62,000 bases of DNA from Lingula anatina (Eukaryota > Brachiopoda > Lingulata > Lingulida > Lingulidae): NCBI RefSeq assembly GCF_001039355.2, contig NW_019776025.1, forward strand, positions 1 to 62,000, given 5' to 3'. Below are positions 25,472-38,044 of the stretch, in pieces. The notes below the pieces were generated by a model. That model had not been told where the DNA came from, did no database searches, and worked only from the letters and a program-made list of their open reading frames with translations. Within the stretch, counting starts at the first letter, position 1, and each line of letters opens with the position of its first letter. The position numbers and the translations under genes are program-made.

Positions 25472-27851
25472 AGAATGTTTTGTAATTATCGACAAACTTC
25501 TGAATCAATATCAAATATCGAAATGTTTTGGGGTAGTTTTGAGAGAAATCAACGAAAGAAAATATGCATTAAAAATGAATAGAAGGGAGGAAAATAAAAA
25601 GGTGGCATGTAATGTAATGTGTTTTTGCCATTTTCAATAAAAAAAAAAAAAAAAAAAAAAAAAACTAAGGCGTTCCAATAGAGCAGCCAGAATACCCTGA
25701 TATTTAAAGCTCAGTTTTCCTGGATAACGCTCCCTCTATGTCTCTCTTCCGGAGATGTAAAAAGCGGTAACTATCCGCGGTCAAATATAAGCTAATCAAT
25801 GGATGAACATCTCTGAAATGTCTGAGTAGATGAAATGTTATCGGCGTGATCTCCAGGAAAGCGTGGTGCCTCTCAGACTATACAGAAACGCCGAGTAGCA
25901 CTTTAACTCACGTGGAGAGTTTGAAGGGTTGTTAAGTATTTTAACCCTCTAGCTGCTAACTGTGTTAAATCATGTAGCTGGCGCTTCTATAGGACTTTTA
26001 TCTGGCTCTAATTCAACTTTTGATTCATGTATTTGGAGAATGATTCATGAGATTTTTTGTTGTATGAAATCTTTTTATTCAATTAATTTAATGTGCCAAA
26101 GGCATTGTAGATGTTTTAAGTAATGAAGCGATTACTTTGGATCTCTCGATACATTGTATGACTGAATATATATAATATATATATGACTGAGTATATTTTC
26201 ATTAATAGATGATACTGGGCCATTTGATTTATTTAGGGTCCACACCTCTTGTGCTCTGAAATATATCCTGCGCCAAATCTTGATTTTATATAAAGATTAC
26301 AGATCAAGATCTAGAATTGTTGCGTGGTAAAAGTTGTTCTTTAAAATTTCAAAACCGGCTAATACAACGCACATTTTGAATCAGTGCGTTCGTTTTGTAG
26401 AAAATGAGAATGATTAAAGCTCCCTCTGGTAAATGATGGAAATGAATACGACTACATAATATTTTCATATTTCAGTATTTTTTACGGAAAAAAGGGCGGA
26501 GGTACGTATTAAAAAGATAGAAAATGACGGTTGTGATTTGTGTGTTACACGTTACATATGGGGTTGTTGTCGGTTTTCATAACCAACAAATCGCACCAAT
26601 AACAGTTAGGGCAAATGAAGGTATAGGGACCGGACGAATATTTTGTTTTTGCATATCCTTTTCGTATTATTTACCCTTGTTACATGTTCGAAATCGCGTA
26701 AAGTCAATACTGCGTTGTGGTTAGAATTAGCGCATGTCCGCCAAAATACCCAAACTTTTGAAACAACTCATCCATTTTAGGCCTATACTCCAGTCGGTGA
26801 AACAATTTGGTTTTTCTTAACGTCGACCTAAGTCTTATACAGGATGCTCTACCTGACCACAAGGTATTTCCTGCAATCAGCGATACGGCACAGGTGCTTC
26901 AATGTAGCTAGATATATGACGCTTAAGAATACAACATGATTGTATAGTTTGTAAAGTGCCGCGAAACTCGTTGGAAGTGGGTGGAGTACACGCTGATATT
27001 TTATCGTTTCATATTTTATTAACAGGGGTCAGAAACCGGTCAGATTGACGGACGAGATCTTCATACTTATCTATCTAATGTCATCTCTGCTATGCAGATC
27101 CTACTGGTCAATTTCCTCAATTTACTCTTTAATTATTCCAACTTCTTGATTATTCTATATAACAGCGGACCACCCTCGGAAAGTGCTTCAAAGAGCTCAG
27201 TTGTTCAGCAACCTTCGCTATATACCCAAATGTTAGGTTATCTTCTCTATGAACTTTGCAATTTATATCTTATAGGCAATAACTTAGGAAATCTTCTGAA
27301 TATAAAGAGAGATCTTAAAACGGTTTAAAATACACGGGGAATCGAATCTAGTTATACTGTATCAGTCTGCCCTAGTATAAAACAGAGAAGCCAGCATCGA
27401 GAAAAATGACTGGCGCCTTTGTTTCCTTTTTATTATCTACATTAACATTTACCATTAATCTACAATCCTGTGAATCGGACGAGCTAGTTTTGGTGTTCCT
27501 ATTTTGTACTGTTCCTACGACTTTTTGCTGGAGGAGTTGATAATCAGTTAATCTAGTTATCATATTGAATATTATTGTCGAAAACAATGTCGAAGGGCAA
27601 AAAAATAGACCAAGATAACAGTGTCTAAAATTACGATGATTAAATCACTAGTCTAGACACGCTAAACCCTTAATGAATGGGGATATAATGAATGATATAA
27701 TAAAACTATTTCTAGAGCAACTTTGTATATACTTTATGTGTATCCAACAGAGAGCATTTGTAATGACGTTATTCTTACGCTCATCACACTATGCACAGTT
27801 TGATGTTGTTAGGCATTTTCTAGTACATATTACTTAAGTATATATGAGAGT

Positions 27852-27893
<42 letters not shown>
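25472..27893 (+). repeat. Tandem 2.4 kb block, left copy
   Basis: The block begins 'agaatgttttgtaattatcg' and ends in a poly-T run of about 41 (27,853-27,893), followed by one N at 27,894. The same sequence, with a few per cent substitutions and short indels (for example 24 A versus 8 A near 25,640), is repeated immediately to the right. Neither copy has a convincing gene. Shared short open frames differ by amino-acid-changing substitutions. Confidence 0.9.
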
Positions 27894-27894
27894 N

Positions 27895-30207
27895 AGAATG
27901 TTTTGTAATTATCGACAAACTTCTGAATCAATATCAAATATCGAAACGTTTTTGGGGTAGTTTTGAGAGAAATCAAAGGAAGAAAATATGCATTAAAAAT
28001 AAATAGAAGGGAGGAAAATAAAAAGGTGGCATGTAATGTAATGTGTTTTTGCCATCTTCAATAAAAAAAAACTAAGGCGTTCCAATAGAGCAGCCAGAAT
28101 ACCCTGATATTTAAAGCTCAGTTTTCCTGGATAACGCTCCCTCTATGTCTCTCTTCAGGAGATGTAAAAAGCGGTAACTATCCGCGGTCAAATATAAGCT
28201 AATCAATGGATGAACATCTCTGAAATGTCTGAGTAGATGAAATGTTATCGGCGTGATCTCCAGGAAAGCGTGGTGCCTCTCAGACTACACAGAAACGCCG
28301 AGTAGCACTTTAACTCACGATGAGAGTTTGAAGGGTTGTTAAGTATTTTAACCCTCTAGCTGCTAACTGTGTTAAATCATGTAGCTGGCGCTTTTAGGAC
28401 TTTTATCTGGCTCTAATTCAACTTTTGATTCATGTATTTGGAGGATGGTTCATGGGATTTTTGTTGTATTAAATCTTTTTATTCAATTAATTTAATGTGC
28501 CAAAGGCATTGTAGATGTTTTAAGTAATGAAGCGATTACTTGGGATCTCTCGATACATTATATGACTGAAACAAAAAGTATGCACAGAGTATATTCTCAT
28601 TGATACTGGTCATTTGATTTATTTAGGGTCCACACCTCTTGTGCTTTGAAGTATATCCTGCGCCAATTCTTGATTTTATATTAAGATTACAGATCAAGAA
28701 TTGTTGCGCGGCAAAAGTTGCTCTTTAAACTTCAAAACCGGCTAATACAACGCACTTTTTTAATCAGTGCGTTTGTTTCGTAGTGAATGATGATAATAAT
28801 TCAAGTTCCCCCTGGTAACTGTTGGAAATGAATACGACTACATTTATATTTTCATATTTCAATATTTTTACGGAAAAAAGGGGCGGTGGTACGAATTAAA
28901 AGGATAGAAAATGATTGGTTGTGATTTGTGTGTTACACGTTACATATGAGGTTGTTGTCGGTTTTCATAACCAACAAATCGCACCCATCAAAGTTAGGAG
29001 AAAGTATAGGGACCGGACGAATATTATGTTTTTGCATATCCTTTTCGTATTATTTACCCTTGTTACATGTTCGAAATCGCGTTAAGTCAATACTCCGTTG
29101 TGGTTAGAATTAGCGCATGTCCGCCAAAATACGCAAACTTTTGAAACAGCCCATCCATTTTAGGCCTACTCCAGTCAGCAAAACAATTTGGTTTTTCTTA
29201 ACGTTGACCTAAGTATTATACAGGATGCTCTACCTGACCACAAGGTATTTCCTGCAATCAGCGATATGGCACAGGTGCTTCAATGTAGCTAGATATATGA
29301 CGCTTAAGAATACAACATAATTGTATAGTTTGTAAAGTGCCGTGAAACTGGTTGGAAGTGGGTGGAGTACACGCTGATATTTTATCGATTCTCAGGGGGT
29401 CAGAAATCGGTCAGATTGACGGACGAGATCTTCATACTTATCTATCTAATGTCATCTTTGCTATGCAGATCCCACTGGTCACCTTCCTCAATTTACTCTT
29501 TAATTATTCTAAATAACAGCGGACCACCCTCGGAAAGTGCTTCAAAGAGCTTAGTTGTTCAGCAACCATTGCTATATACCCAAATGCTAGGTTATCTTCT
29601 TTACGATAGGCAATAACTTAGGAAATCTTCTGAATATAAAGAGAGATCTAAAAACGGTGTGAAATACACGGGGAATCGAACTGCACTTACACTGTATCAG
29701 TCTGCCCTAGTATAAAAGAGAGAGAAACCAGCATCGAGAAAAATGACTGGCGCCTTTGTTTCCTTTTTATTACCTACATAAACATGCACTATTAATCTAC
29801 AATTCTGTGAATCGAACATGCTGTTTTTTGGTGTTCCTATTTTGTACTGCATCTATGTGATAATTGCTACGACTTTTTACTGGCAGAGTTGATAATCATT
29901 TAATCTTATTATCATATTGAAAATATCGAAAACATCGAAAACAATGTCGAACAGCAAAAAATAGACCAAGATAACAGTGTCTAAAATTGCGATGATTAAA
30001 TCACTAGTCTAGACACGCTAAACCCTTAATGAATAGTGATCTAATGATTGATATAATAAAACTATTTCTGGAGAAACTTTGTATATACTTTATGTGCATC
30101 CAACTGAGAGGATTTGTAATGACGTTATTCTTACATTCATCACGCCATGCACAGTTTGATGTTGTTAGGCATTTTCTAGTACATATTACTTAAGTATATA
30201 TGAGAGT

Positions 30208-30238
<31 letters not shown>
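27895..30238 (+). repeat. Tandem 2.4 kb block, right copy
   Basis: This starts directly after the N with the same 'agaatgttttgtaattatcg' and ends in a poly-T run (30,209-30,238). The offset to the left copy is about 2,423 bp. The sequence after this copy (30,239 onward) is not found after the left copy. The arrangement, an exact restart after a homopolymer and an N, suggests two alleles placed in series rather than a biological duplication. Confidence 0.9.
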
Positions 30239-30239
<1 letters not shown>

Positions 30240-30301
30240 ACCCTCATCGAGTTCACGAAATTGCAACATAACAACAAAGCCCCAAAATGATTGTATTTGG
30301 G

Positions 30302-30437
30302 TACCCTCTACCAGGGCCACAGATTGAATTTTCACTAGATAATAACAGATATGTTTCTGGTTAAATAGATGGCTAATCTCTGTACTGCTCGTCAGCAAAA
30401 ATGTCTACAATGAGAACTGTAGCCCTGGTAGATATTC
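30302..30437. mobile_element. Family B MITE, copy 1
   Basis: The left terminal repeat TACCCTCTACCAGGGC is opposed by GCCCTGGTAGA at the right end (30,422 onward). The interior 'cagattgaattttcactaga' is shared with copies 2 and 3. The element is about 135 bp, noncoding. Confidence 0.7.
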
Positions 30438-30621
30438 GGGTGATATTCGGGTGGGCACCAACAAGAAGCATTCTGAAACAGTTTCGCGCGCCAAGTTTCG
30501 ATGTTCACCGCCCCGTGTTTCAGAGTCTCACAAAAGCTCGCCTCTCTTCTTACAGCCGTCACTGCAAATTGAAGAAGTATTTACCTATTGGCAGTGGGGA
30601 GGTGATACTCGGAGTAACTCC

Positions 30622-30753
30622 TACCCTCTACCAGGGCCACAGATTGATTTTTTACTAGATGTTCAAAGATAATGTCTCCGGATAAATATGGTCAATCTTC
30701 CAACTGGCGGGTGGAAAATGTGCCTATAATGTGTGCCGCCCTGGTAGAGGGTA
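30622..30753. mobile_element. Family B MITE, copy 2
   Basis: Perfect 16-bp terminal inverted repeats TACCCTCTACCAGGGC (30,622-30,637) and GCCCTGGTAGAGGGTA (30,738-30,753) bound a 132-bp noncoding element. It lies 185 bp from copy 1 in the same orientation. Confidence 0.85.
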
Positions 30754-31138
30754 GGTAACTGCCATCGGGAGCGTATCTGAAGGTTCACCAAATTTTCGAT
30801 GAACTCCAAACTTTTTCACATACTACTTGTGTGATTCACGTTTCCACCAACAGTCCCGGCAACCGGTGTAATTGGCGGCGGCTTTTATCTCCCATTTTCA
30901 CATTAACTACTTTATAAAGGTGATGTTATAGTTGGGCCGATTCCCTGTGGGTGTTCTTCGGTGCGAACCAAACGAAACAGAACGTAACATTTTAGCAGCA
31001 GCTTTATTTTATCAGACTGGTCCATGTAAAATTGATATCGATAAGCCTCACTTATAGTTAAGTAACGATTCCTTTGCAAAATGGCAAGGGTTACACGAAT
31101 GAAGACAATAAAATTTATATTACCATCTGTGACCAATT

Positions 31139-31640
31139 GAGTGTGAGCAAAAGTATACACAACATGTAACTGCCAACTGGATACTTTGCGGGAAATCTAC
31201 GAGATATAAAACCCATGCATGATGTTAGTCGTGTGTTTTAAAATGTATGTTATAAAACCGCCATTATTTACGGACGGAGCGTTAGCGAAAATGCTTTAAC
31301 GGCACCCAGTTGCCATCTTAATATCTTGTGTAAAATATTACATGGTAATAAACGCTCCCGTAGTATATTTGTGTATGTTCAAATGTATATAATAAAACTG
31401 CTTTTTGCTGCGAACTGAGTGTGAGCAATAACATCCAAAAGGCATTTCAACTGCCAGCCGAGCATCTTGCGTAAAATCTACAAGATATAAAACACATACG
31501 GATAATTATTTGTGCATGTTCAATGTACACAATAAAGCCTAAATATCCAAAAGGCACTAAATTGTCCGCTCAGCCACCAACAGTCTTACGTTACTTTAAA
31601 TGCTACAAGATATCAAACGTACAACTGCAATCCTGCATCT
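31139..31640 (+). repeat. Degenerate tandem array, units of about 115-140 bp
   Basis: Four diverged units start near 31,163, 31,301, 31,441 and 31,553. Each carries 'actgcca/agttgcca' then 'atcttg-gtaaaat-tac' , 'gatataaaac', 'gtgtatgttcaaatgta' and 'ataaaac/ataaagc'. The flank 'gagtgtgagcaa' recurs about 279 bp apart (31,139 and 31,418), hinting at a two-subunit higher-order unit. No coding capacity. Confidence 0.6.
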
Positions 31641-32527
31641 TGCAGAAGCACTTTTTATCGCTGTAGAAGTAGGCAAATTACCTGGTACGTTGATTAAGTC
31701 ACCGGTATCCAACTGAAAAGCTGGAAAACATTTGCAATGTTTTGGCACAGTGCGCACTGTTTTCAAATTGCACTGGTTTTAGGTAATAGCAAGTCGAAAC
31801 TCTCAGTTATGTATTGAGCAAACAGCAAAAAAATATAGATAATTTGATGTATTGTGTAATCATTCGGAAGATGGAAAAGGAGCTACTGTGACTTTTCTTG
31901 TACTTTTCTTCTGCCAAGAAAATCAAACATTTCCTTCGTTTTTTTTCAGGTTAATAACTCTTCAATCTGACCAGTGGCCTGATGCACCTTGTGCTGGGAT
32001 ATTATTATTTACGCAACAACCATAAAAATGCTTGTATTTGTAGTAAACTCGGCATATGCTTAATGCGCGTATAGTCGAACGCCTGGGTACGGTCCTGTTA
32101 TCTTTAGTTAATGCGTCCCTTTTCATTATATCTTTAAAAAAAAAAATAATAATAATAATAATAAAAATAACAATAAAACAGACTTACCGATATTTTACAT
32201 GCATTTCGTCAAAACACAGGTAAATCTGTTAGAGTTCTTTCAACGGTGAATTACACACCTAACTAGAAGATGAATCTGTCAAAACGTGGAAATACATAAT
32301 CGCGTAGGATTCGTGCATGCACCTTTAGACAAATATCTGCAAGGCACCATGCCTCAGGGAAACAGCGGGAACGCGGGTGCATTCATTAAAGAACCATTGG
32401 AAAGTCCACATGCCCACCAAACGTACTAGTAAATGAAGCACCAATTACTGTTCATGTACTTCATTTGTTAAAGTCGAAGTGTAGGCCTACAGCAAGACAA
32501 ACTCCAGAAAGGCGTATAGACCTACAT

Positions 32528-32528
<1 letters not shown>

Positions 32529-32573
<45 letters not shown>
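32529..32573 (+). repeat. (CT)n microsatellite
   Basis: Over 20 CT units in a row in intergenic DNA. Confidence 0.9.
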
Positions 32574-32576
<3 letters not shown>

Positions 32577-33051
32577 GTTTGAGTGATCATGCTGCATAGA
32601 AGAAGATAATGCTGAAGTAAAAAGTAAACAGGCATAAAAGGCATAAAGCTAGACAACAAGCTAACTATCTGATGAGCTCATAACGAGAGACCGCAGCCAT
32701 CAGTGACGTTAGTCCGGAATAACGCAAGTTCCTGTGCCCAAAATATCAGTATACACAAGCAAGTTAATTAATAATCGATCTTCATAGAGTCCTGAAAAGG
32801 GGGTAACTCGCTCTGTCTCTGCTAACAAAAAAGTTATATAAAATAACTTTTGTTTTAGATTGTACATCCGAGAACTAATCCTTTAGACACGATTGAAAAA
32901 CAAAATTTAGACTTTTTCGGATAATGATAATCGGAGAGAATTGGCGACTGGGAAAAAGAAACAGAACATTTTATACCTAACAGCGAGTCATCATATTTTA
33001 TTGGAATAGAAGCGGAAGCCGTTCTTGTATTTGCCGAATTGGATGATTCGA

Positions 33052-33525
33052 TGACGTCACTCTGAGCATCGCCACAACTGAGCTGGACTCGCCTCTCCTC
33101 AGTAATGCAGTAGAAAGCTCTAGGGGGTACTGGTTAGTTGCTGTGAAAATATACGTAGATACATCAGGAAAACTGCGCTTTCATATTTACCTTGCGCACT
33201 AGATTAAGAAGCCACATTCCGCTCGGCTGGGATTTAGCTACACTGCGATCCAGACGAGACGAATCTTTAAAAAAAGTTTTCTGTCAACATTTAGGGAAAT
33301 TGTTGGAATTCTGTTTGGTAGTCTGAGAGAATTAAGGAAACGGAGGTGCAGAAATTTAGAAAGGTAAGGTGCATCTAATCCGAGTGTAGATGTTCAGGTT
33401 TAGATACAACGGACATTGTTTAGACTAAGGCTTACTTTCATATCAACAGACGGGTTCCAACAGAGTTTGGCTGAGCGTTGCAATTTCGATTTTGGACGCT
33501 TTTATACTTCTGAATGTGAATCAAG
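33052..33525 (+). promoter_or_regulatory. Candidate promoter and 5' noncoding exons of the EF-hand gene
   Basis: A palindromic CRE (TGACGTCA, 33,052-33,059) is followed by two possible untranslated exons. One ends at a strong donor (AAAG|GTAAGG after 33,363). The other spans about 33,450-33,525 (acceptor ...CAACAG; donor TCAAG|GTATGT). The coding exon at 38,001 begins with a good acceptor (CTATTTCAG), so an upstream noncoding exon is required, and these are the best candidates. The link is inferred. Confidence 0.3.
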
Positions 33526-34371
33526 GTATGTAGAATATCAAAGTTAGACCCTAAATAAGATACTCTCTCGCAAATTGTTATACAATGTTAAAACTTCAGA
33601 TCTAACTTTGTAAATGAGAAGCATACTTTGGTAAATTCTACAGTATTATGGCAAATTGATAATGAGGTTCCGTTTAAATGAAAGATGAACACACACTCCA
33701 GGTAGTAGGGTAATGCGATTCATTACACCGGTGCCACTTTGTGTTGTCATATCTTGAGAGTACTCAAATCATGATATGTTGCGTTGTCAATTCTTCCGTA
33801 TCTGTGTATCTATTAACCAAACTGCATATGGTATCAAAACGTTCGTGTACGATCATAACGAACTTTATTTAAAAAAAAAAAAAAACAGAAATCAACAGAA
33901 TCAGAAATAAGTTTTTATTGTAGAAATCAAAATTCAAATAACACACATGCAGTTTCTACACCAAATGGTGTTTGCAAGTTTCAGAGTTACGTCTGTAATG
34001 ATGTGGATGTTCCTGCCAACATAAACTTTATGTACGAGCTGCTTCAACCTCGCGTAGTGCAACCGAGAAAGTTGGTGTATTTGATGTGTGTAAGATTCTC
34101 CAAGTTTCGGTAAAACCAATTAAATGTGTAGAGGAAAAGGCCAGGTCCGAGATGGGTGAATTTCCGTGTTCTGCCAACTAAATCATGGGTTTAATTGCCA
34201 TATAGCATATGCTTTAAATATTGTAAGAAAGAAATGGGGCGGTAGAGTTTAGACTGTTAATTGCATCAGGATTGACCATGTATTTTCAATGGTGGTTTCA
34301 TGTTTATCTGTAAAACACATGTTCATATTGAGACGCTGACCACGTATATATTTTCTCCGTACAGACTACCA

Positions 34372-34593
34372 TTAGGCGCATTCACAATGAATTAAACTAA
34401 CTCCTTGGGGTCTCTCGCTTCATGCAACCAGATAAACAGATTAACAGTGTACTCGTATAATTGTACCGGCTTTGATGTATATATATATTCTACTCAACAC
34501 CAGGAGGAGGCGTATTAATCAGTTTCCATTCAGCGATTGTCACCTCGAAGTTTGTTTGAACTACCTATTACGATAGTTTCATTGTGAACGGAC
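34372..34593. mobile_element. Family A element, copy 4
   Basis: Left arm 'ggcgcattcacaatgaat...ggggtctctcgcttcatgca' and right arm 'ttccattcagcgattgtcac ... cgatagtttcattgtgaac' (abbreviated) form an imperfect inverted repeat. The central 'ttctactcaacaccaggagg' is the reverse complement of the centre of copy 1. Confidence 0.55.
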
Positions 34594-34835
34594 CCATAAA
34601 AGCGCTGATATTTTTGTGCCAAATATTTGGGCAGTGAAAAAGTGAAGCTACGACCCTTAAGAGCACCGGGATTGAAAAACCAGAAGTTATATCGGCATTT
34701 CCGTCCCAAGATATATATGTTTACGTTTGGTGCGGACCACACATCTTCATGGTAATAGTTTTTTTTCTTCTCACAGTGATTTGGGTCAAGGTTTGCTTTT
34801 TACCTAGAAAAAACATAAAGAGTTGAAGGTAGCTA

Positions 34836-35390
34836 TGGTTTTTGATGATGACCAAATGTTTTCTACAACATAATTATCCCCCACAGAAATCTCTGCCAAA
34901 CTCTCTGATATTCCTGATAAGGCGCTGTCAGTATATATTCTATTTCTACTCTTACAGGCCTATACACAACAGGGGCGTATGCCCAATACATTTCTTACAG
35001 CAAAATCTTAAACTCAAATTACTTAATTACACTGTGGTTTTTGATGATGGCTTAAATGTTTTCACAAGCATCCCCCGCAAATATCTCTTTGAATCTGATA
35101 TTCCCCTTAAGGCGACGTCCGCTTATTCTGAGTACGTTTTGCCCACTCTCAGAAAGCCTACACAACACGGAGTGGTACCCAACACACACACCTTTAGAAT
35201 TCTAGAACATTTCTGCCTGCAAAATTGTAAACTCAACAGCCATGTCGACCATGATTTAGGTGCTCCAGGTGAGAAGTAGAGGGCGAAGATAAGCAGTTGT
35301 CAATGGTGCCTTCAAAATTCTCACAAGTATCTCTGTGAGACAAATGTTCCCATTAAGGCGCTGACCGCATTTGCTGATAACGTTTTTCTT
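34836..35390 (+). repeat. Degenerate direct repeat, about 200-270 bp period
   Basis: The motif order 'tggtttttgatgatg', 'atgttttc-caa', 'aatatctct/aaatctctg', 'gatattcc--taaggcg' occurs at about 34,836 and 35,034. A third, weaker copy (35,305-35,390) has 'agtatctctgtgag' and 'cccattaaggcgctgaccgc'. A 145-codon open frame across it is a by-product of the repeat. Confidence 0.5.
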
Positions 35391-35633
35391 TCTTAATAGT
35401 ATGCCCGGGCCCACTTAAGATACGTTTGCCCTTTACTATCAGAGTACACCCATATAACACAAAATTAAGTGATAGACGATCTTCATTTCGTTTAGAAGAC
35501 ATTTCTTTTGATTTAGAAGAAGATCCCGAGTTCTCTAGAGATTTTAAAGTGCTTGCCAGCCGGTGCCTTCTTAACCTACACACTGCATTATAATGTAGTT
35601 ATGAAAAGTTCAGTTGAAGAGCTTATCATAGTT

Positions 35634-35850
35634 CTGGCAGGTCTGTAGTCAGCAATGGCAAACGGGGGTCTTTTTTCTAAAAACGTGAACCTTTTTTACC
35701 GCCTTAGATGACCCAACTTGAAAAAAATTCCATGGCATCTAGATCGAATTGTAATTCAGATCGGGTATTTTCCGACCAAAAGCGCTAGCGCGGTTCTGTC
35801 GAACCCTCCGAACTACCATTCCCACCCACCCACCCACCCACACCCCCACG
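35634..35850. repeat. Family C dispersed repeat copy
   Basis: Starts 'ggcaggtctgtagtcagca' and carries 'gacccaacttgaaaaa', 'tcgaattgtaattcagatcg' and 'tttccgaccaaaag', which parallel the interior of the copy at 15,077. The right terminus is unclear. Confidence 0.4.
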
Positions 35851-36439
35851 CTAACAGGTTTCTCAGTTTTTGTTTTGTTTTTAAGGCAGTCTTTTAATGT
35901 AAGGTTAGAAATGCAACTGTGCCGCAATCCATATGTGTCTCTTAAGTGAGTAATGGTAACACCAGCATAAGGAAAAAACCTGTGTATCAGTAAGAAGTAT
36001 ACCACTTTTATTTCACATGTTCATTGTCTCAGTCTATAAGTAAGATACTAGCAGTGTGTACTGATGTAAGTGAAAAGCAATGCATTTGTATAATACATGT
36101 ATGCACGTTGTCAGTGGCTGTAGGTTCTGAACCTCAGGGTGTCTGTCTAAGACCAGGATCACTCCGACAGGATCTTAACTTCAGGGTGTCTGTCTAGGAC
36201 CATGATTATGATAATAACAATTAATACTTCATTGAACACTTTGTTATTTTGAAAATGCCATCAGATAATAATTGGAAAATACCACCGATATAATAATCGG
36301 AAAACGTTTTTTTATTTTGAAAAAAAGGAAATACCTATAGATTCGTAAATAAATGTGGCAAAATATGAACCACACCCTGATCCACTTAATCTAAAAATTA
36401 ACCGCGCAGGTGTGAATCTGTGTACAGATCTTGATATTC

Positions 36440-36720
36440 ACCCTGCAGGTTGCTCATCCCGTCCTTCTTCATCACATCAACCCACTAATTAACCTGGTAT
36501 CTAGTTTCACCTGTTTCCGTCTGAAGTCTTCTCTGTGCAAGCTGGCCGAGCGCAGGTTGTGCTATTTACACAGATGCAAGTTTTGTTTAATTTCGGCCTT
36601 TTCGTCGGCGGTCGAATGCGGGTTAAACCCTGCTAGTCCGGGGCTCCTGTGGCCGAGGGTCTCACGTGCGGTTTGACGGGTTTAATAAGGCTCGCCGCAG
36701 TTGTCAGTTGGCAGGTGAAA
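36440..36720. other. Locally GC-rich segment
   Basis: This stretch has visibly higher GC and CpG content than its surroundings (for example gccgagcgcagg, tttcgtcggcggtcg, ctcacgtgcgg). It could be an old insertion or a regulatory island. No tRNA cloverleaf or protein frame was found. Confidence 0.35.
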
Positions 36721-38044
36721 AATGATGGAACAGAAATAAGGTTGCAGATTCGATTAGCGAGATTGTGAGCGTTGGTTGATGAAAATACCTCTCTCTCTCT
36801 CTCTCTGCATGGACAGTGTCTGTAATGTGGGCTAATTGTTTTATTTTTTGATATACAGCTTCATTTACAAAATAATAAACATCAATATACTTTTGAATAT
36901 TGCCCGCTTCCTTGATTGCGTTTTTTTCATGCCGAAGGTACGCACATCTAAACTGAAAAAGTTGATAACGGAGTGTTTGTCTTAATTGTAGTTTTCTTCG
37001 TTTAAACAGCCCAAAAACAGTGTTTTGGTTTACATATGTAGTGGGTGGAAAGAGAATTATGCAGTAACATTTAGTCAGAAAAAGCAATCTACTTTCTGTC
37101 GTGTATTTTGGTAGGTTTTTGGTGGTTTTTTTTTTTTTTTTGATCTTGTTTCTAAGGCTTTCCACACTAAACTGACAAAAAGCTATTTATCTATTCATTA
37201 CTACATGTATACTAGCACGGGACATGCTACATGTATCAGTCACATTTTCGCGTCATTTTTCCCCATTGGCTTCATCATTTCCAATCCTCACACGCACATA
37301 TCCTGACACATGTTTAAACTCAAACATAAACGCCCCTCAAACACACGCGCACTCGCGCGCCGAAGAAGAGTCTGTATGCACAATACGTACATGCTACAAT
37401 ATTTTTACGTTGGTTTAAAATATGAAATAATTGGAGCAACGGAAGAGAGTCATTTATCAACATTACAAAGACGTGTGTAAAGTGCGTTTACAGCACGTCA
37501 ATTCCGCTTTAAATACGTTCGACATCGTGCCCTTCCACCACAAATATAGCCCCCAAATTAACTTGAAATACCAACTTAGTTGTTCTTTGGTGTTTATGCT
37601 CTAATTAAATCCTAGTAACCGGGCACAAGACGCTGCAAAAGGCTAGGGGAAATGTCAGCTGGTTCTTTATCCCCATTACTAGAGTAAGTTCACGTCACCC
37701 TCAGGGCGATCCATTAAGGTAAAGGGGCCATAATGTGGGTTTCTTTTGAGTTATAAAAAATAAACTGGTATAGGTCCATGATAAACCCAATAAAGGCGTG
37801 CACCTTTCTTCCAAAGAAAACATAAATGATGACTAAATGGGATAGGTTTTGGAGAAAATCTCACAAGATAAGTTATCAAAACGGCATTCTTCGCTTAATG
37901 AGATGGAGATATGAAGATCGCCCCCCAATCCTTTTAATTCTGTTTCCTCGTCAAGACAGAGGGATATTAGATAATATTTCTATTTTCTACACTATTTCAG
38001 ATCTCCAAAGGGGTTTTATATATGTGAAATCTGACAGCAGCACA

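Larger units (their letters stand above)
30754..33051. other. Intergenic DNA; contains a degenerate tandem array and (CT)n
   Basis: Apart from the repeats listed separately, the stretch contains no open frame that resembles a protein. AAT-rich low complexity occurs near 32,140-32,180. Confidence 0.4.
33526..38000. other. Probable long 5' intron of the EF-hand gene; repeats only
   Basis: No protein-like frame is seen. The stretch contains a family A element, a degenerate direct repeat at 34.8-35.4 kb, a family C copy, a short duplicated motif at 36,128-36,215 ('cagggtgtctgtcta-gacca' twice) and a (CT)n tract at 36,789. Confidence 0.35.

Noticed and set aside
27092-29616. Similar short open frames (…SGPPSESASKS…) in both tandem blocks
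   Set aside because: The shared part differs mainly by amino-acid-changing substitutions, and the upstream parts are in different frames, so it shows no sign of protein-level selection.
34842-35279. 145-codon open frame
   Set aside because: It spans a degenerate direct repeat and has no protein-like features.
36704-37165. 153-codon minus-strand open frame
   Set aside because: It runs through a (CT)n tract and a poly-T tract, has low-complexity Lys/Glu-Arg runs and no domain.
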